This document shows, in pieces, positions 1 to 5,416 of a DNA stretch of 17,267 bases. The stretch covers positions 1 to 17,267 of the forward strand of contig CAMLLA010000030.1 of NCBI GenBank assembly GCA_946480525.1, read 5' to 3'. A program made the position numbers and the translations under genes. The stretch is from an uncultured Asticcacaulis sp. Its GTDB lineage: Bacteria > Pseudomonadota > Alphaproteobacteria > Caulobacterales > Caulobacteraceae. The notes beneath the pieces were generated by a model. That model saw only the letters and a list, made by a program, of their open reading frames with translations. It had not been told where the DNA came from and made no database searches. The number at the start of each line of letters is the position of its first letter. The first letter of the stretch is position 1.

Positions 1-420
1 TTCCTGTTCGCCGCGCCGGTCCTGTTCGTCATCGGCATGGCGCTGGTCTATTTCCTCATCCTGCCGATGGTGCTGTGGTTTTCACTCAGCCAGCAGATCG
101 TGGCGCCGGGCGTCAATGTGACGGCCATGTTCAAGGTGTCCGATTACCTCTCGCTGATCACCACCCTGATGCTGGCCTTCGGGTGTTGTTTCCAGTTGCC
201 GATCGTCATCACCCTTCTGGGGCTGGCCGGCATAGTCACCGCCAAGCAGCTGGGGCAGTTGCGCCGTTATGCCATCCTGGCGATCGTTGTGGTCGCCGCA
301 GTGGTGACGCCGCCGGATCCGATTTCGCAGGTCATGTTGTCGCTGCCGATCTGGCTGCTCTATGAAATATCGATCCTGTGCGTGTGGCTCATTGAACTTC
401 GGCGGCCAAAGGCTGCTTAG
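1..420 (+). CDS. tatC: Sec-independent translocase subunit TatC, C-terminal part (5' end outside window)
   Basis: This is the C-terminal 139 residues of TatC, the polytopic inner-membrane receptor of the twin-arginine pathway, which binds signal peptides of folded exported proteins and works with TatA/TatB. The open frame starts at base 1 with no start codon, so the gene begins upstream. Visible TatC signatures are the FGCCFQLPIV stretch in a late transmembrane helix, the cytoplasmic loop with QLRRYAI, and the TPPDPISQ turn followed by the last helix ending in YEISILCVWLI. E. coli TatC has Glu in the FxxPV helix where this protein has Gln; I recall Gln as common in alphaproteobacteria, so it is not a defect. 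The tail after the last helix is very short. A hairpin follows directly. tatC just before serS is a familiar alphaproteobacterial order. Confidence 0.95.
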   Translation, partial: FLFAAPVLFVIGMALVYFLILPMVLWFSLSQQIVAPGVNVTAMFKVSDYLSLITTLMLAFGCCFQLPIVITLLGLAGIVTAKQLGQLRRYAILAIVVVAAVVTPPDPISQVMLSLPIWLLYEISILCVWLIELRRPKAA

Positions 421-426
421 ATAAGG

Positions 427-447
427 CAAGGGTGCTCAGCACCCTTG
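427..447 (+). terminator. Hairpin after tatC
   Basis: A perfect 10-bp inverted repeat (CAAGGGTGCT / AGCACCCTTG) around a single central C lies 6 bases after the tatC stop. It has no T-run after it, so it is either a weak or Rho-assisted terminator or a 3'-end stabilising hairpin for the tat transcript. Confidence 0.5.
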
Positions 448-483
448 ACCCGTAACGCGACGGCGCTTATGCCCTCTGCCTCA

Positions 484-507
484 GGCTCACAATTGCCGTT
501 GTGAGCC
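484..507 (+). promoter_or_regulatory. Stem-loop in the serS leader
   Basis: A perfect 9-bp stem (GGCTCACAA / TTGTGAGCC) with a 6-nt loop ends 27 bases before the serS start codon and is followed by a short T-rich GTATTTA. It may be a second terminator for tat transcripts or a leader attenuator for serS. No T-box elements are seen, and they would not be expected in this group. Confidence 0.4.
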
Positions 508-534
508 GTATTTACTCAAATCGAGGGCAGAACC

Positions 535-1980
535 ATGCACGATATCAAGGCATTGCGCGAAAATCCTGAAGCCTATGTGCGCGGCTGGTCGTCGCGTGGC
601 CGGGATAGCGCGCAATCGGATGTCGATGCATTGATCGCCCTCGACAAGGAACTGCGCGCCGCCAAGACGGCGTTCGAGACCAACCAGGCGCAACTGAAGA
701 AGCTGTCGGGCGAAATCGGCAAGGCCAAGGCGCAGAAGGACGAGGCCAGGGCAACGGAGCTGATGGCCGAGGTCGAGGCGCTGAAAGGCGCAATTGCCGC
801 GGCGCAGGAGCAGGAGCGCGTCAAGGACGAAGCTTTGCGTGATGCTTTGGCAGCCCTGCCGAATGTGCCGTTCGATGACGTGCCGCAGGGCGCCGACGAG
901 CACGGCAATGTCGAAATCCGCAAACACGGTGCGCCGAATATTCTCAGCTTTGCCGCCAAGGATCACGCCGATCTCGGTGAAGGCCTGGGCTTGATGGACT
1001 TTGAAGCGGCCGCCAAGATGTCGGGCTCGCGCTTTGTCGTGCTGAAGGGGCAACTGGCGCGGCTGGAACGCGCCATCGGTCAATGGATGCTCGATACGCA
1101 GACGACTGAGCATGGCTATACCGAGGTCAATCCGCCGGTTCTGGTGCGTGGCGATGCGCTGTTCGGTACGGGGCAACTGCCGAAGTTCGAAGAGGATCTC
1201 TTCAAGACTTTAAGCCTCGATACCGACCAAATCGAAGCGGATTTGGCACGAACCAAACAACTCATAAACGATGATGAATCGTATTCGATAAATGCCTTGT
1301 CACCGGGTTACGCGAAGGCAATTGAGTTGCGACAACTCATGGAAAAATTTGAAAGTTTGGATAACTATTTCCTTGATAAACGCTACCTGATCCCTACCGC
1401 CGAAGTCACCCTGACCAATCTCGTCCGTGAAGCTATCACGGCCGAGGAAGAGCTACCGCTGCGCCTGACGGCCCTGACCAACTGCTTCCGCGCCGAAGCC
1501 GGGTCGGCGGGCCGTGACACCAAGGGCATGATCCGCCAGCACCAGTTCCAGAAGGTCGAGCTGGTCTCGATCACCACGCCGGAACAGTCGGCCGAGGAGC
1601 ATGAGCGCATGACGCAGTGTGCCGAGGCTATCCTGAAGAAGCTCGATCTCTCCTTCCGCACCATGCTGCTGTGCACCGGTGACATGGGCTTTGGCGCGCG
1701 CAAGACCTACGATTTAGAAGTGTGGCTGCCGTCGCAGAACACCTATCGCGAGATTTCGTCGTGTTCGAACTGTGGCGACTTCCAGGCGCGCCGCATGGAC
1801 GCCCGCACGCGCAAGGCTGGCGAAAAGGGCACGCGCTTTGTCCATACGCTGAATGGCTCGGGTCTGGCGGTCGGCCGGACCCTGGTGGCGATCATGGAAA
1901 ACTATCAGGACGAAGGCGGCCGGATCGCGGTGCCGGCGGTGCTGCAACCCTATATGGGCGGCCTGACGCATATCAGGTAA
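535..1980 (+). CDS. serS: Serine--tRNA ligase with an unusual internal insertion
   Basis: Seryl-tRNA synthetase (481 aa) charges tRNA-Ser (and tRNA-Sec where present) with serine in the cytoplasm. Residues 1 to about 110 form the N-terminal helical hairpin that grips the long variable arm of tRNA-Ser. The class II core follows: [13 protein letters not shown] at about 211-223, motif 2 near 317-340 ([21 protein letters not shown] region), the YDLEVWLP and YREISSCSN stretches, and motif 3 [18 protein letters not shown] at about 440-457. The start ATG has GAGGG 7 bases upstream. The family is usually about 425-450 aa. The excess is one in-frame block, residues about 226-282, between EEDLFKT and RYLIPTAEV, where relatives have only a few residues. 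That block is AT-rich and uses ATA, TTA and CGA codons rare elsewhere in the gene. All catalytic motifs are intact, so the enzyme is probably functional. Confidence 0.97.
   Translation: MHDIKALRENPEAYVRGWSSRGRDSAQSDVDALIALDKELRAAKTAFETNQAQLKKLSGEIGKAKAQKDEARATELMAEVEALKGAIAAAQEQERVKDEALRDALAALPNVPFDDVPQGADEHGNVEIRKHGAPNILSFAAKDHADLGEGLGLMDFEAAAKMSGSRFVVLKGQLARLERAIGQWMLDTQTTEHGYTEVNPPVLVRGDALFGTGQLPKFEEDLFKTLSLDTDQIEADLARTKQLINDDESYSINALSPGYAKAIELRQLMEKFESLDNYFLDKRYLIPTAEVTLTNLVREAITAEEELPLRLTALTNCFRAEAGSAGRDTKGMIRQHQFQKVELVSITTPEQSAEEHERMTQCAEAILKKLDLSFRTMLLCTGDMGFGARKTYDLEVWLPSQNTYREISSCSNCGDFQARRMDARTRKAGEKGTRFVHTLNGSGLAVGRTLVAIMENYQDEGGRIAVPAVLQPYMGGLTHIR
1210..1380 (+). other. AT-rich in-frame insertion within serS (about 57 codons)
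   Basis: Between the codons for EEDLFKT and RYLIPTAEV the reading frame carries about 57 codons, replacing the few usually found in this loop. By hand count bases 1201-1380 are 40% GC, far below the flanking serS sequence. Codon use also shifts: ATA twice, CGA twice, TTG several times, and TTA. The peptide is acidic and probably helical ([12 protein letters not shown] and [14 protein letters not shown] look like amphipathic helices). No terminal inverted repeats, direct repeats or splicing motifs are visible, and it is too short for an intein. It sits in a loop that also varies in length in E. coli SerRS. Confidence 0.75.
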
Positions 1981-1988
1981 GTAAGAAA

Positions 1989-2133
1989 CCCCACCACCAT
2001 CTGCTCCGCAGATGGTCCCCCTCCCCATGCTTCGCACAGGGAGGAGGTACTGAGCGCATTTTCTCCTCCCTGTGCGAAGCATGGGGAGGGGGACCGCACA
2101 ACTGAGCAAAGCGAAGGCGATGCGGTGGTGGGG
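1989..2133. repeat. Long composite intergenic palindrome (REP-like)
   Basis: The serS-surE gap (244 bp) is dominated by this element. Core: perfect 33-bp arms at 2014-2046 and 2063-2095 around a 16-nt loop. The arms contain CCCCCTCCCCATGCTTCGCA and its complement. An outer pair, CCCCACCACC at 1989-1998 and GGTGGTGGGG at 2124-2133, encloses the core, and a small hairpin CATCTGC-tcc-GCAGATG lies at 1998-2014. Elements of this style (CCCTCCCC with a CTTCGC turn, and GGTGGTGGGG ends) are scattered between genes in Caulobacterales and other alphaproteobacteria, so it is probably a dispersed repeat family. As RNA it would fold into a very stable structure that could end serS transcription or protect its 3' end. 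Confidence 0.85.
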
Positions 2134-2224
2134 CCTCTTAACTTTTCGTCTGCTGCGACTTTTCCGTGCTTGATCCTTTCCCGCGAATGGTCGTAAAACG
2201 CTGCGGTGTTCACCGAAGGTTCTC

Positions 2225-3022
2225 ATGCGTATTCTGCTCACCAACGATGACGGCATAGAGGCTTTCGGGCTGGCTGTGCTCTATGACATCGCCAAAACCC
2301 TGACGGATGACGTCTGGGTGTGCGCGCCGGTCGTCGAGCAGTCGGGCAAGGGCAGGGGCGTGACCCTGCACGAACCGCTGCGCGTCAAGCGGCTGGGCGA
2401 AAAACGCTTTGCCGTCTCCGGTACGCCGACCGATTGTGTGCAGATCGCCATCAATGACATCCTGCCGGAACCGCCCGATCTGCTCCTGAGCGGAATCAAC
2501 CGTGGATTCAACCTGGCCCAGGACGTGACGCTGTCGGGCACGGTCGCCGGCGCCCTTCAGGGCATGACGCTGGGCGTCCCGTCCATCGCCCTGTCGCAGT
2601 GTCTCGACTTCGATATCGACATCGAGGCGCAATGGCAGGCGGCCGGCGCGCACGGCGCCGCCATAATCAATGCGCTGCTCAAGCAGGGTTGGCCGTCCGA
2701 CGTCGTCATGAATGTGAACTTCCCTGACTGCGGCGCCGACGCGGTGGCTGGCGTGGAAGTGACCCGGCAGGGCTTCCGCGACCTGCACGAAATGCACGCC
2801 GTCAAGCGGACGGATCCGCGCGGCCGTACCTATTACTGGCTGGACTTCCATAATCTGCAACAGACCCTGGTCGAGGGCACCGACCTCAAGGCGGTAGCGG
2901 ACAACAAGATTTCCATTACGCCTCTGCACCTTGACCTGACACACACCGAAACCTTGCACAAGATGCGCAAGGTTATCGGCGGCACCGTACCGAAGCAGAT
3001 CGATGTCGAGGCCGCGCAATGA
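2225..3022 (+). CDS. surE: 5'/3'-nucleotidase SurE
   Basis: SurE (265 aa) is a divalent-metal-dependent phosphatase that removes phosphate from 5'- and 3'-nucleoside monophosphates in the cytoplasm; it is a stationary-phase survival protein in E. coli. The N-terminus MRILLTNDDGIEAFGL carries the metal-binding Asp8-Asp9 pair. Further family residues are Ser40 in the EQSGKGRGVT loop and Asn92 in SGINRGFNL, followed by the DVTLSGTVAGALQG helix start. Length is normal for the family. GAAGG lies about 6 bases before the ATG. The last bases overlap the pcm start (ATGA), so the two genes are translationally coupled, matching the widespread surE-pcm pairing. The gene follows the large palindromic repeat and may have its own promoter in 2134-2224, although I could not pick a convincing one. 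Confidence 0.96.
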   Translation: MRILLTNDDGIEAFGLAVLYDIAKTLTDDVWVCAPVVEQSGKGRGVTLHEPLRVKRLGEKRFAVSGTPTDCVQIAINDILPEPPDLLLSGINRGFNLAQDVTLSGTVAGALQGMTLGVPSIALSQCLDFDIDIEAQWQAAGAHGAAIINALLKQGWPSDVVMNVNFPDCGADAVAGVEVTRQGFRDLHEMHAVKRTDPRGRTYYWLDFHNLQQTLVEGTDLKAVADNKISITPLHLDLTHTETLHKMRKVIGGTVPKQIDVEAAQ

Positions 3023-3669
3023 CCGAGCCGAAGGAAGAAAGCCGGCTGCAGCGTCTCCTGCGCGGTTTGAAAGCGCAGGGCATCGAGGACAAGAAGCTGC
3101 TCCACGCGCTGGAATATACGCCGCGCGACCTGTTCGTCCCTGAACTCTTCCTCGACCGGTCGTGGGAAGATTCCGCCATCCCGATCAACTGTGGACAGAC
3201 GATTTCCCAGCCCTATATCGTCGGACTGATGACCCAGGCGCTGAAGATCGAGGGACGTCATCGCGTGCTCGAGATCGGCACCGGCAGCGGCTATCAGACG
3301 GCGATCCTTGCGCGGCTGGCGCGCTATGTCTACACGATCGAACGCTATCGCTCGCTGATGCTGGAGGCGGAAATCCGCCATAAGCGGCTGATGCTGGAAA
3401 ACATCATCTACCGTTTCGGCGACGGCTGGAACGGCTGGCCGGAACAGGCGCCGTTTGACCGCATCCTGGTTACAGCCGCCTTGCCCGAAGCGCCGGCGGA
3501 ACTGCTGGGGCAACTGAAGCCCAAAGGCATCATGGTCGGGCCACAAGGCAAGGGGTCGACCCAGCGCCTGTTGCGCTACACCAAATCGGTGGATGGCGAT
3601 TACGATATCGAAGACCTGGGAGAGGTGCGCTTTGTGCCCCTGATCGCCGGTGTCGCCAAGGACTCCTGA
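3019..3669 (+). CDS. pcm: Protein-L-isoaspartate O-methyltransferase
   Basis: Pcm (216 aa) transfers a methyl group from S-adenosylmethionine to L-isoaspartyl residues of aged proteins, starting their repair. Visible signatures are TISQPYIVGLMTQAL (residues 61-75, with the active-site-region Ser63), SAM motif I VLEIGTGSGYQTA (83-95), and VTAALPEAP with the later GPQGKGSTQRLL strand. The ATG overlaps the surE stop by 4 bases. Usually the next gene in this cluster is an NlpD-like LysM/LytM gene on the same strand. Here the next four genes run the opposite way, and the pcm stop is only 4 bp from the stop of the facing gene. A run of six T (3670-3675) spans that junction. Confidence 0.96.
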   Translation: MTEPKEESRLQRLLRGLKAQGIEDKKLLHALEYTPRDLFVPELFLDRSWEDSAIPINCGQTISQPYIVGLMTQALKIEGRHRVLEIGTGSGYQTAILARLARYVYTIERYRSLMLEAEIRHKRLMLENIIYRFGDGWNGWPEQAPFDRILVTAALPEAPAELLGQLKPKGIMVGPQGKGSTQRLLRYTKSVDGDYDIEDLGEVRFVPLIAGVAKDS

Positions 3670-3673
3670 TTTT

Positions 3674-3991
3674 TTAAACCGGAAGTCCCATGGCGCGCAT
3701 GCCCGGGCGCATCTGCTCGAAACCGAGAATGAGGATCGCGGCTACGCTGGCGGCGAACGCTGCCGGCAGGAGGTCCTGGCCTAATCCTATAAGAGCAGGC
3801 GTGATGTGCGGCATGACCAGGGCCAGCGTAGCGCAGGCCGCGACGCCAATAACGCCGAGTACAAGCAATTGCTCCTGGAACCGGCGGCGCTCGACTTCCG
3901 CCATCACGGCCAGTTCAAAACCGTAGTCTCGCGCCGGAACGAAGGCGGCGGCATCGTCGGCCAGCAAGTCTTTTAGCGGATCACTGCTCAT
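3674..3991 (-). CDS. Small two-helix membrane protein coupled to the ECF sigma factor (candidate anti-sigma)
   Basis: This 105-aa protein is not a family I recognise. Residues 1-40 are charged and soluble (SSDPLKDLLADDA, AEVERRRFQEQ); hydrophobic helices follow at about 42-60 (LLVLGVIGVAACATLALVM) and 74-92 (LLPAAFAASVAAILILG). Its start codon overlaps the stop of the sigma-factor gene by 4 bases, so both should be made in fixed proportion. That layout, a short cytoplasmic head plus membrane anchor just after an ECF sigma gene, is typical of anti-sigma factors. No zinc-binding HxxxCxxC motif is present, so it is not a ZAS-type anti-sigma. The anti-sigma role is inferred from position and topology only. 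It ends tail to tail with pcm. Confidence 0.7.
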   Translation of the reverse strand: MSSDPLKDLLADDAAAFVPARDYGFELAVMAEVERRRFQEQLLVLGVIGVAACATLALVMPHITPALIGLGQDLLPAAFAASVAAILILGFEQMRPGMRAMGLPV

Positions 3992-4506
3992 GACTGTACT
4001 CCCAGAAGGGCGTTAAGCTTGTCCCTTCCTTTCTGAATATGCGATTTTACCGTTCCGAGGGGAAGCCCCAGAATGTCAGCCGCCTCGCTGTGGCTGTAAT
4101 CGGCGGCCACACATAATGAGACGGCGGCCCTGACGTCGATCGGCAATTGCAGCAAGGCGGCCTGGACCGACAGCCTTGTATCAATCGTTGACTGCGTGCT
4201 TAGCGGCTGAAGGCCGTGCCATTCCGTATCGCGTGCGGCCGTCCGCTGTGCGCCGCGGCGGTCATTGAGCGCCTTGCGATAGACGATGCTGCAAACAAAG
4301 GTGCGGAATGACGCCTCGGGCTTCAGGCGATCGAGCCGCGACCACGCAGTGACGAAAGCTTCCTGTGCCAGATCATCGGCGTCGGCGGGATTGGCGGCCA
4401 GGCGGCGGGCAAAGGCCCGAACCGCCTGCTGATGTTCGCCGACCAGGCGCGAGAAGGCCTGGTCTGAGCCCTGGCGGGCCTGCTGCAACAGGGAGATCGT
4501 ATTCAT
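3988..4506 (-). CDS. ECF-type RNA polymerase sigma factor
   Basis: A sigma-70 family protein of 172 aa with only regions 2 and 4, as in extracytoplasmic-function (group IV) sigma factors, which redirect RNA polymerase to a small regulon. Region 2 spans about 18-83, with the core-binding and -10-melting block DADDLAQEAFVTAWSRLDRL and the FRTFVCSIVYRKALND helix. Region 4 spans about 114-165, with LPIDVRAAVSLCVAADYSHS and the helix-turn-helix AADILGLPLGTVKSHIQKGR. The Shine-Dalgarno before the ATG is weak, although the start fits the family N-terminus. It is 27 bp downstream of a membrane-protein gene on the same strand and overlaps a second one, so a signal at the membrane is the likely input. 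I cannot assign an ECF subgroup. Confidence 0.93.
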   Translation of the reverse strand: MNTISLLQQARQGSDQAFSRLVGEHQQAVRAFARRLAANPADADDLAQEAFVTAWSRLDRLKPEASFRTFVCSIVYRKALNDRRGAQRTAARDTEWHGLQPLSTQSTIDTRLSVQAALLQLPIDVRAAVSLCVAADYSHSEAADILGLPLGTVKSHIQKGRDKLNALLGVQS

Positions 4507-4533
4507 GAATGATGCCCGTGCAGCGCCGCCGCG

Positions 4534-4962
4534 TCAGTCCTTGCTCTCGTCGCGATATTTCGGTCCGAAGAGCGCGCGGATAACGCCGATGACGGTCAGG
4601 GCGACGGCGGCAACGCCGAAGCCGAGGGCCAGTGCGGTGAAGACCTGATGGCCGCCACCGTAATAGCCGTAGTAGCCAAACCCGATCGCAAGGGCGGCGA
4701 AGACCACGGTCTGCCACCAGTTGCCGTAATGACGTCCGCGCCGGCGATGGCCGTAGCCAGCGTAATCGTATGCGCGCTGCTCATCGCTCTTGAGCATGTC
4801 GAGCAGGGCCTGGGGCGGTTCCTTGCCCTGGTCGGCGTATGACTTGAGCAGCTTCAGCGTGTCGCTGCGCTGACGATAGTGACCAAAGCTGCCCACGGCC
4901 GCCATGATCATCCAGAAGAAGGGGAACAAAAGCCACCAGTAGCTGCGGAAAAGCTCTTCCAT
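4534..4962 (-). CDS. Small multi-spanning membrane protein with a KSYADQGKEPP motif
   Basis: A 142-aa membrane protein with no certain family. Predicted helices are at about 8-26 (WWLLFPFFWMIMAAVGSFG), 84-102 and 108-132. Between helices 1 and 2 lies a soluble segment with TLKLLKSYADQGKEPPQALL followed by a Tyr/Arg/His-rich stretch (YDYAGYGHRRRGRHYG). The motif, a helix then (D/E)-Q/R-G-x-x-x-P, resembles that of small bacterial membrane proteins annotated as DUF6249-like, but I hold this loosely. It shares its first helix (YWWLxFP) and the motif with the 60-aa product of the gene just upstream, so the two are diverged paralogs. GGAG sits 8 bases before the ATG, and 11 bp separate it from the preceding stop. 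It is likely co-transcribed with the sigma factor and may help sense or transmit its signal. Confidence 0.75.
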   Translation of the reverse strand: MEELFRSYWWLLFPFFWMIMAAVGSFGHYRQRSDTLKLLKSYADQGKEPPQALLDMLKSDEQRAYDYAGYGHRRRGRHYGNWWQTVVFAALAIGFGYYGYYGGGHQVFTALALGFGVAAVALTVIGVIRALFGPKYRDESKD

Positions 4963-4973
4963 ATCCGTACTCC

Positions 4974-5156
4974 TTAGTAGGTTTCGCGCTTCAGCGCGTC
5001 AGGGACGTCCATGCCGCGATCGACGTACGACTTGATGACGTCCAGTCGCTTGCGTTCAACGTCACCGCGCACCACGATGCGGATGATTCCGATGACCATG
5101 AAGCCGATCGGAAAGGCCAGCCACCAATAGGCTGCGAAAAACTGCGTTGCGTCCAT
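4974..5156 (-). CDS. 60-residue single-span membrane protein, first gene of the sigma unit
   Basis: A 60-aa product starting MDATQFFAAYWWLAFP. One hydrophobic helix (about 8-29) is followed by a charged tail with LDVIKSYVDRGMDVPDALKR. The frame is open further upstream, to 5246, but I chose the ATG at 5154-5156 because GGAG lies 8 bases before it, the protein then begins like its longer paralog (residues 1-26 of the 142-aa protein), and the upstream extension reads through the putative regulatory inverted repeat. It looks like the 142-aa protein cut down to its first helix and motif. Function is unknown; it leads the four-gene unit and probably lies directly behind its promoter. Confidence 0.7.
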   Translation of the reverse strand: MDATQFFAAYWWLAFPIGFMVIGIIRIVVRGDVERKRLDVIKSYVDRGMDVPDALKRETY

Positions 5157-5213
5157 GTCTGTATCTCCGTGTCTGGGAAGTGGCCTAACGAGCCGCTTTT
5201 GATACTGAATGTC

Positions 5214-5265
5214 CGCCGGCGGGGCGTTTGGATGTGACGAAGGCAAAAAATTTTCCCCGCCGGCG
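5214..5265. promoter_or_regulatory. Inverted repeat in the divergent promoter region
   Basis: Perfect 11-bp arms, CGCCGGCGGGG at 5214-5224 and CCCCGCCGGCG at 5255-5265, are separated by 30 bp that include an AAAAAATTTT tract. Each arm itself contains the palindrome CGCCGGCG. The element lies 58 bp upstream of the first gene of the sigma unit and about 150 bp from the LysM/LytM gene, in the 260-bp divergent region. It could be an operator pair for a dimeric regulator or a 5'-UTR hairpin. Confidence 0.5.
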
Positions 5266-5271
5266 ATTTAT

Positions 5272-5341
5272 TTGACGCAAACGTGGTTTTGCCCAATTTT
5301 CACGCTTTGTTTAGAACATTACTAACGATTCGTTATCCATA
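5272..5341 (+). promoter_or_regulatory. Candidate promoter and cell-cycle-type motifs upstream of the LysM/LytM gene
   Basis: TTGACG at 5272-5277 with AATTTT 17 bp downstream is a modest sigma-70-like pair pointing to the lipoprotein gene. Just beyond lie TTAG-N7-CTAA (5311-5325, 6 of 8 to the CtrA TTAA-N7-TTAA pattern), a GATTC methylation-type site (5327-5331) inside AACGATTCGTT, and TTATCCATA (5333-5341, 8 of 9 to a DnaA box). All are short motifs and may be chance matches. Confidence 0.35.
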
Positions 5342-5416
5342 GTCGCTGCATGGAACGGCGGCCTTTGAGCGGATATCCGCCATGGTGTTGCCAACCAAAG
5401 CAGGGGAGCCAGGAAT

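Noticed and set aside
487..1176. Minus-strand open frame opposite serS
   Set aside because: Antisense to the conserved SerRS N-terminus; no recognisable protein.
1210..1380. Intein or intron in serS
   Set aside because: About 57 codons is too short for an intein, no Cys/Ser...His-Asn splice motifs are present, and the frame is continuous, so no intron needs to be removed.
3674..3991. Zinc-dependent (ZAS) anti-sigma factor
   Set aside because: No HxxxCxxC motif; only the position and membrane topology suggest an anti-sigma role.
5157..5246. N-terminal extension of the 60-aa membrane protein to give 90 residues
   Set aside because: The extension is Pro/His/Arg-rich, overlaps the inverted repeat, and lacks homology to the paralog; the internal ATG has a good ribosome-binding site.
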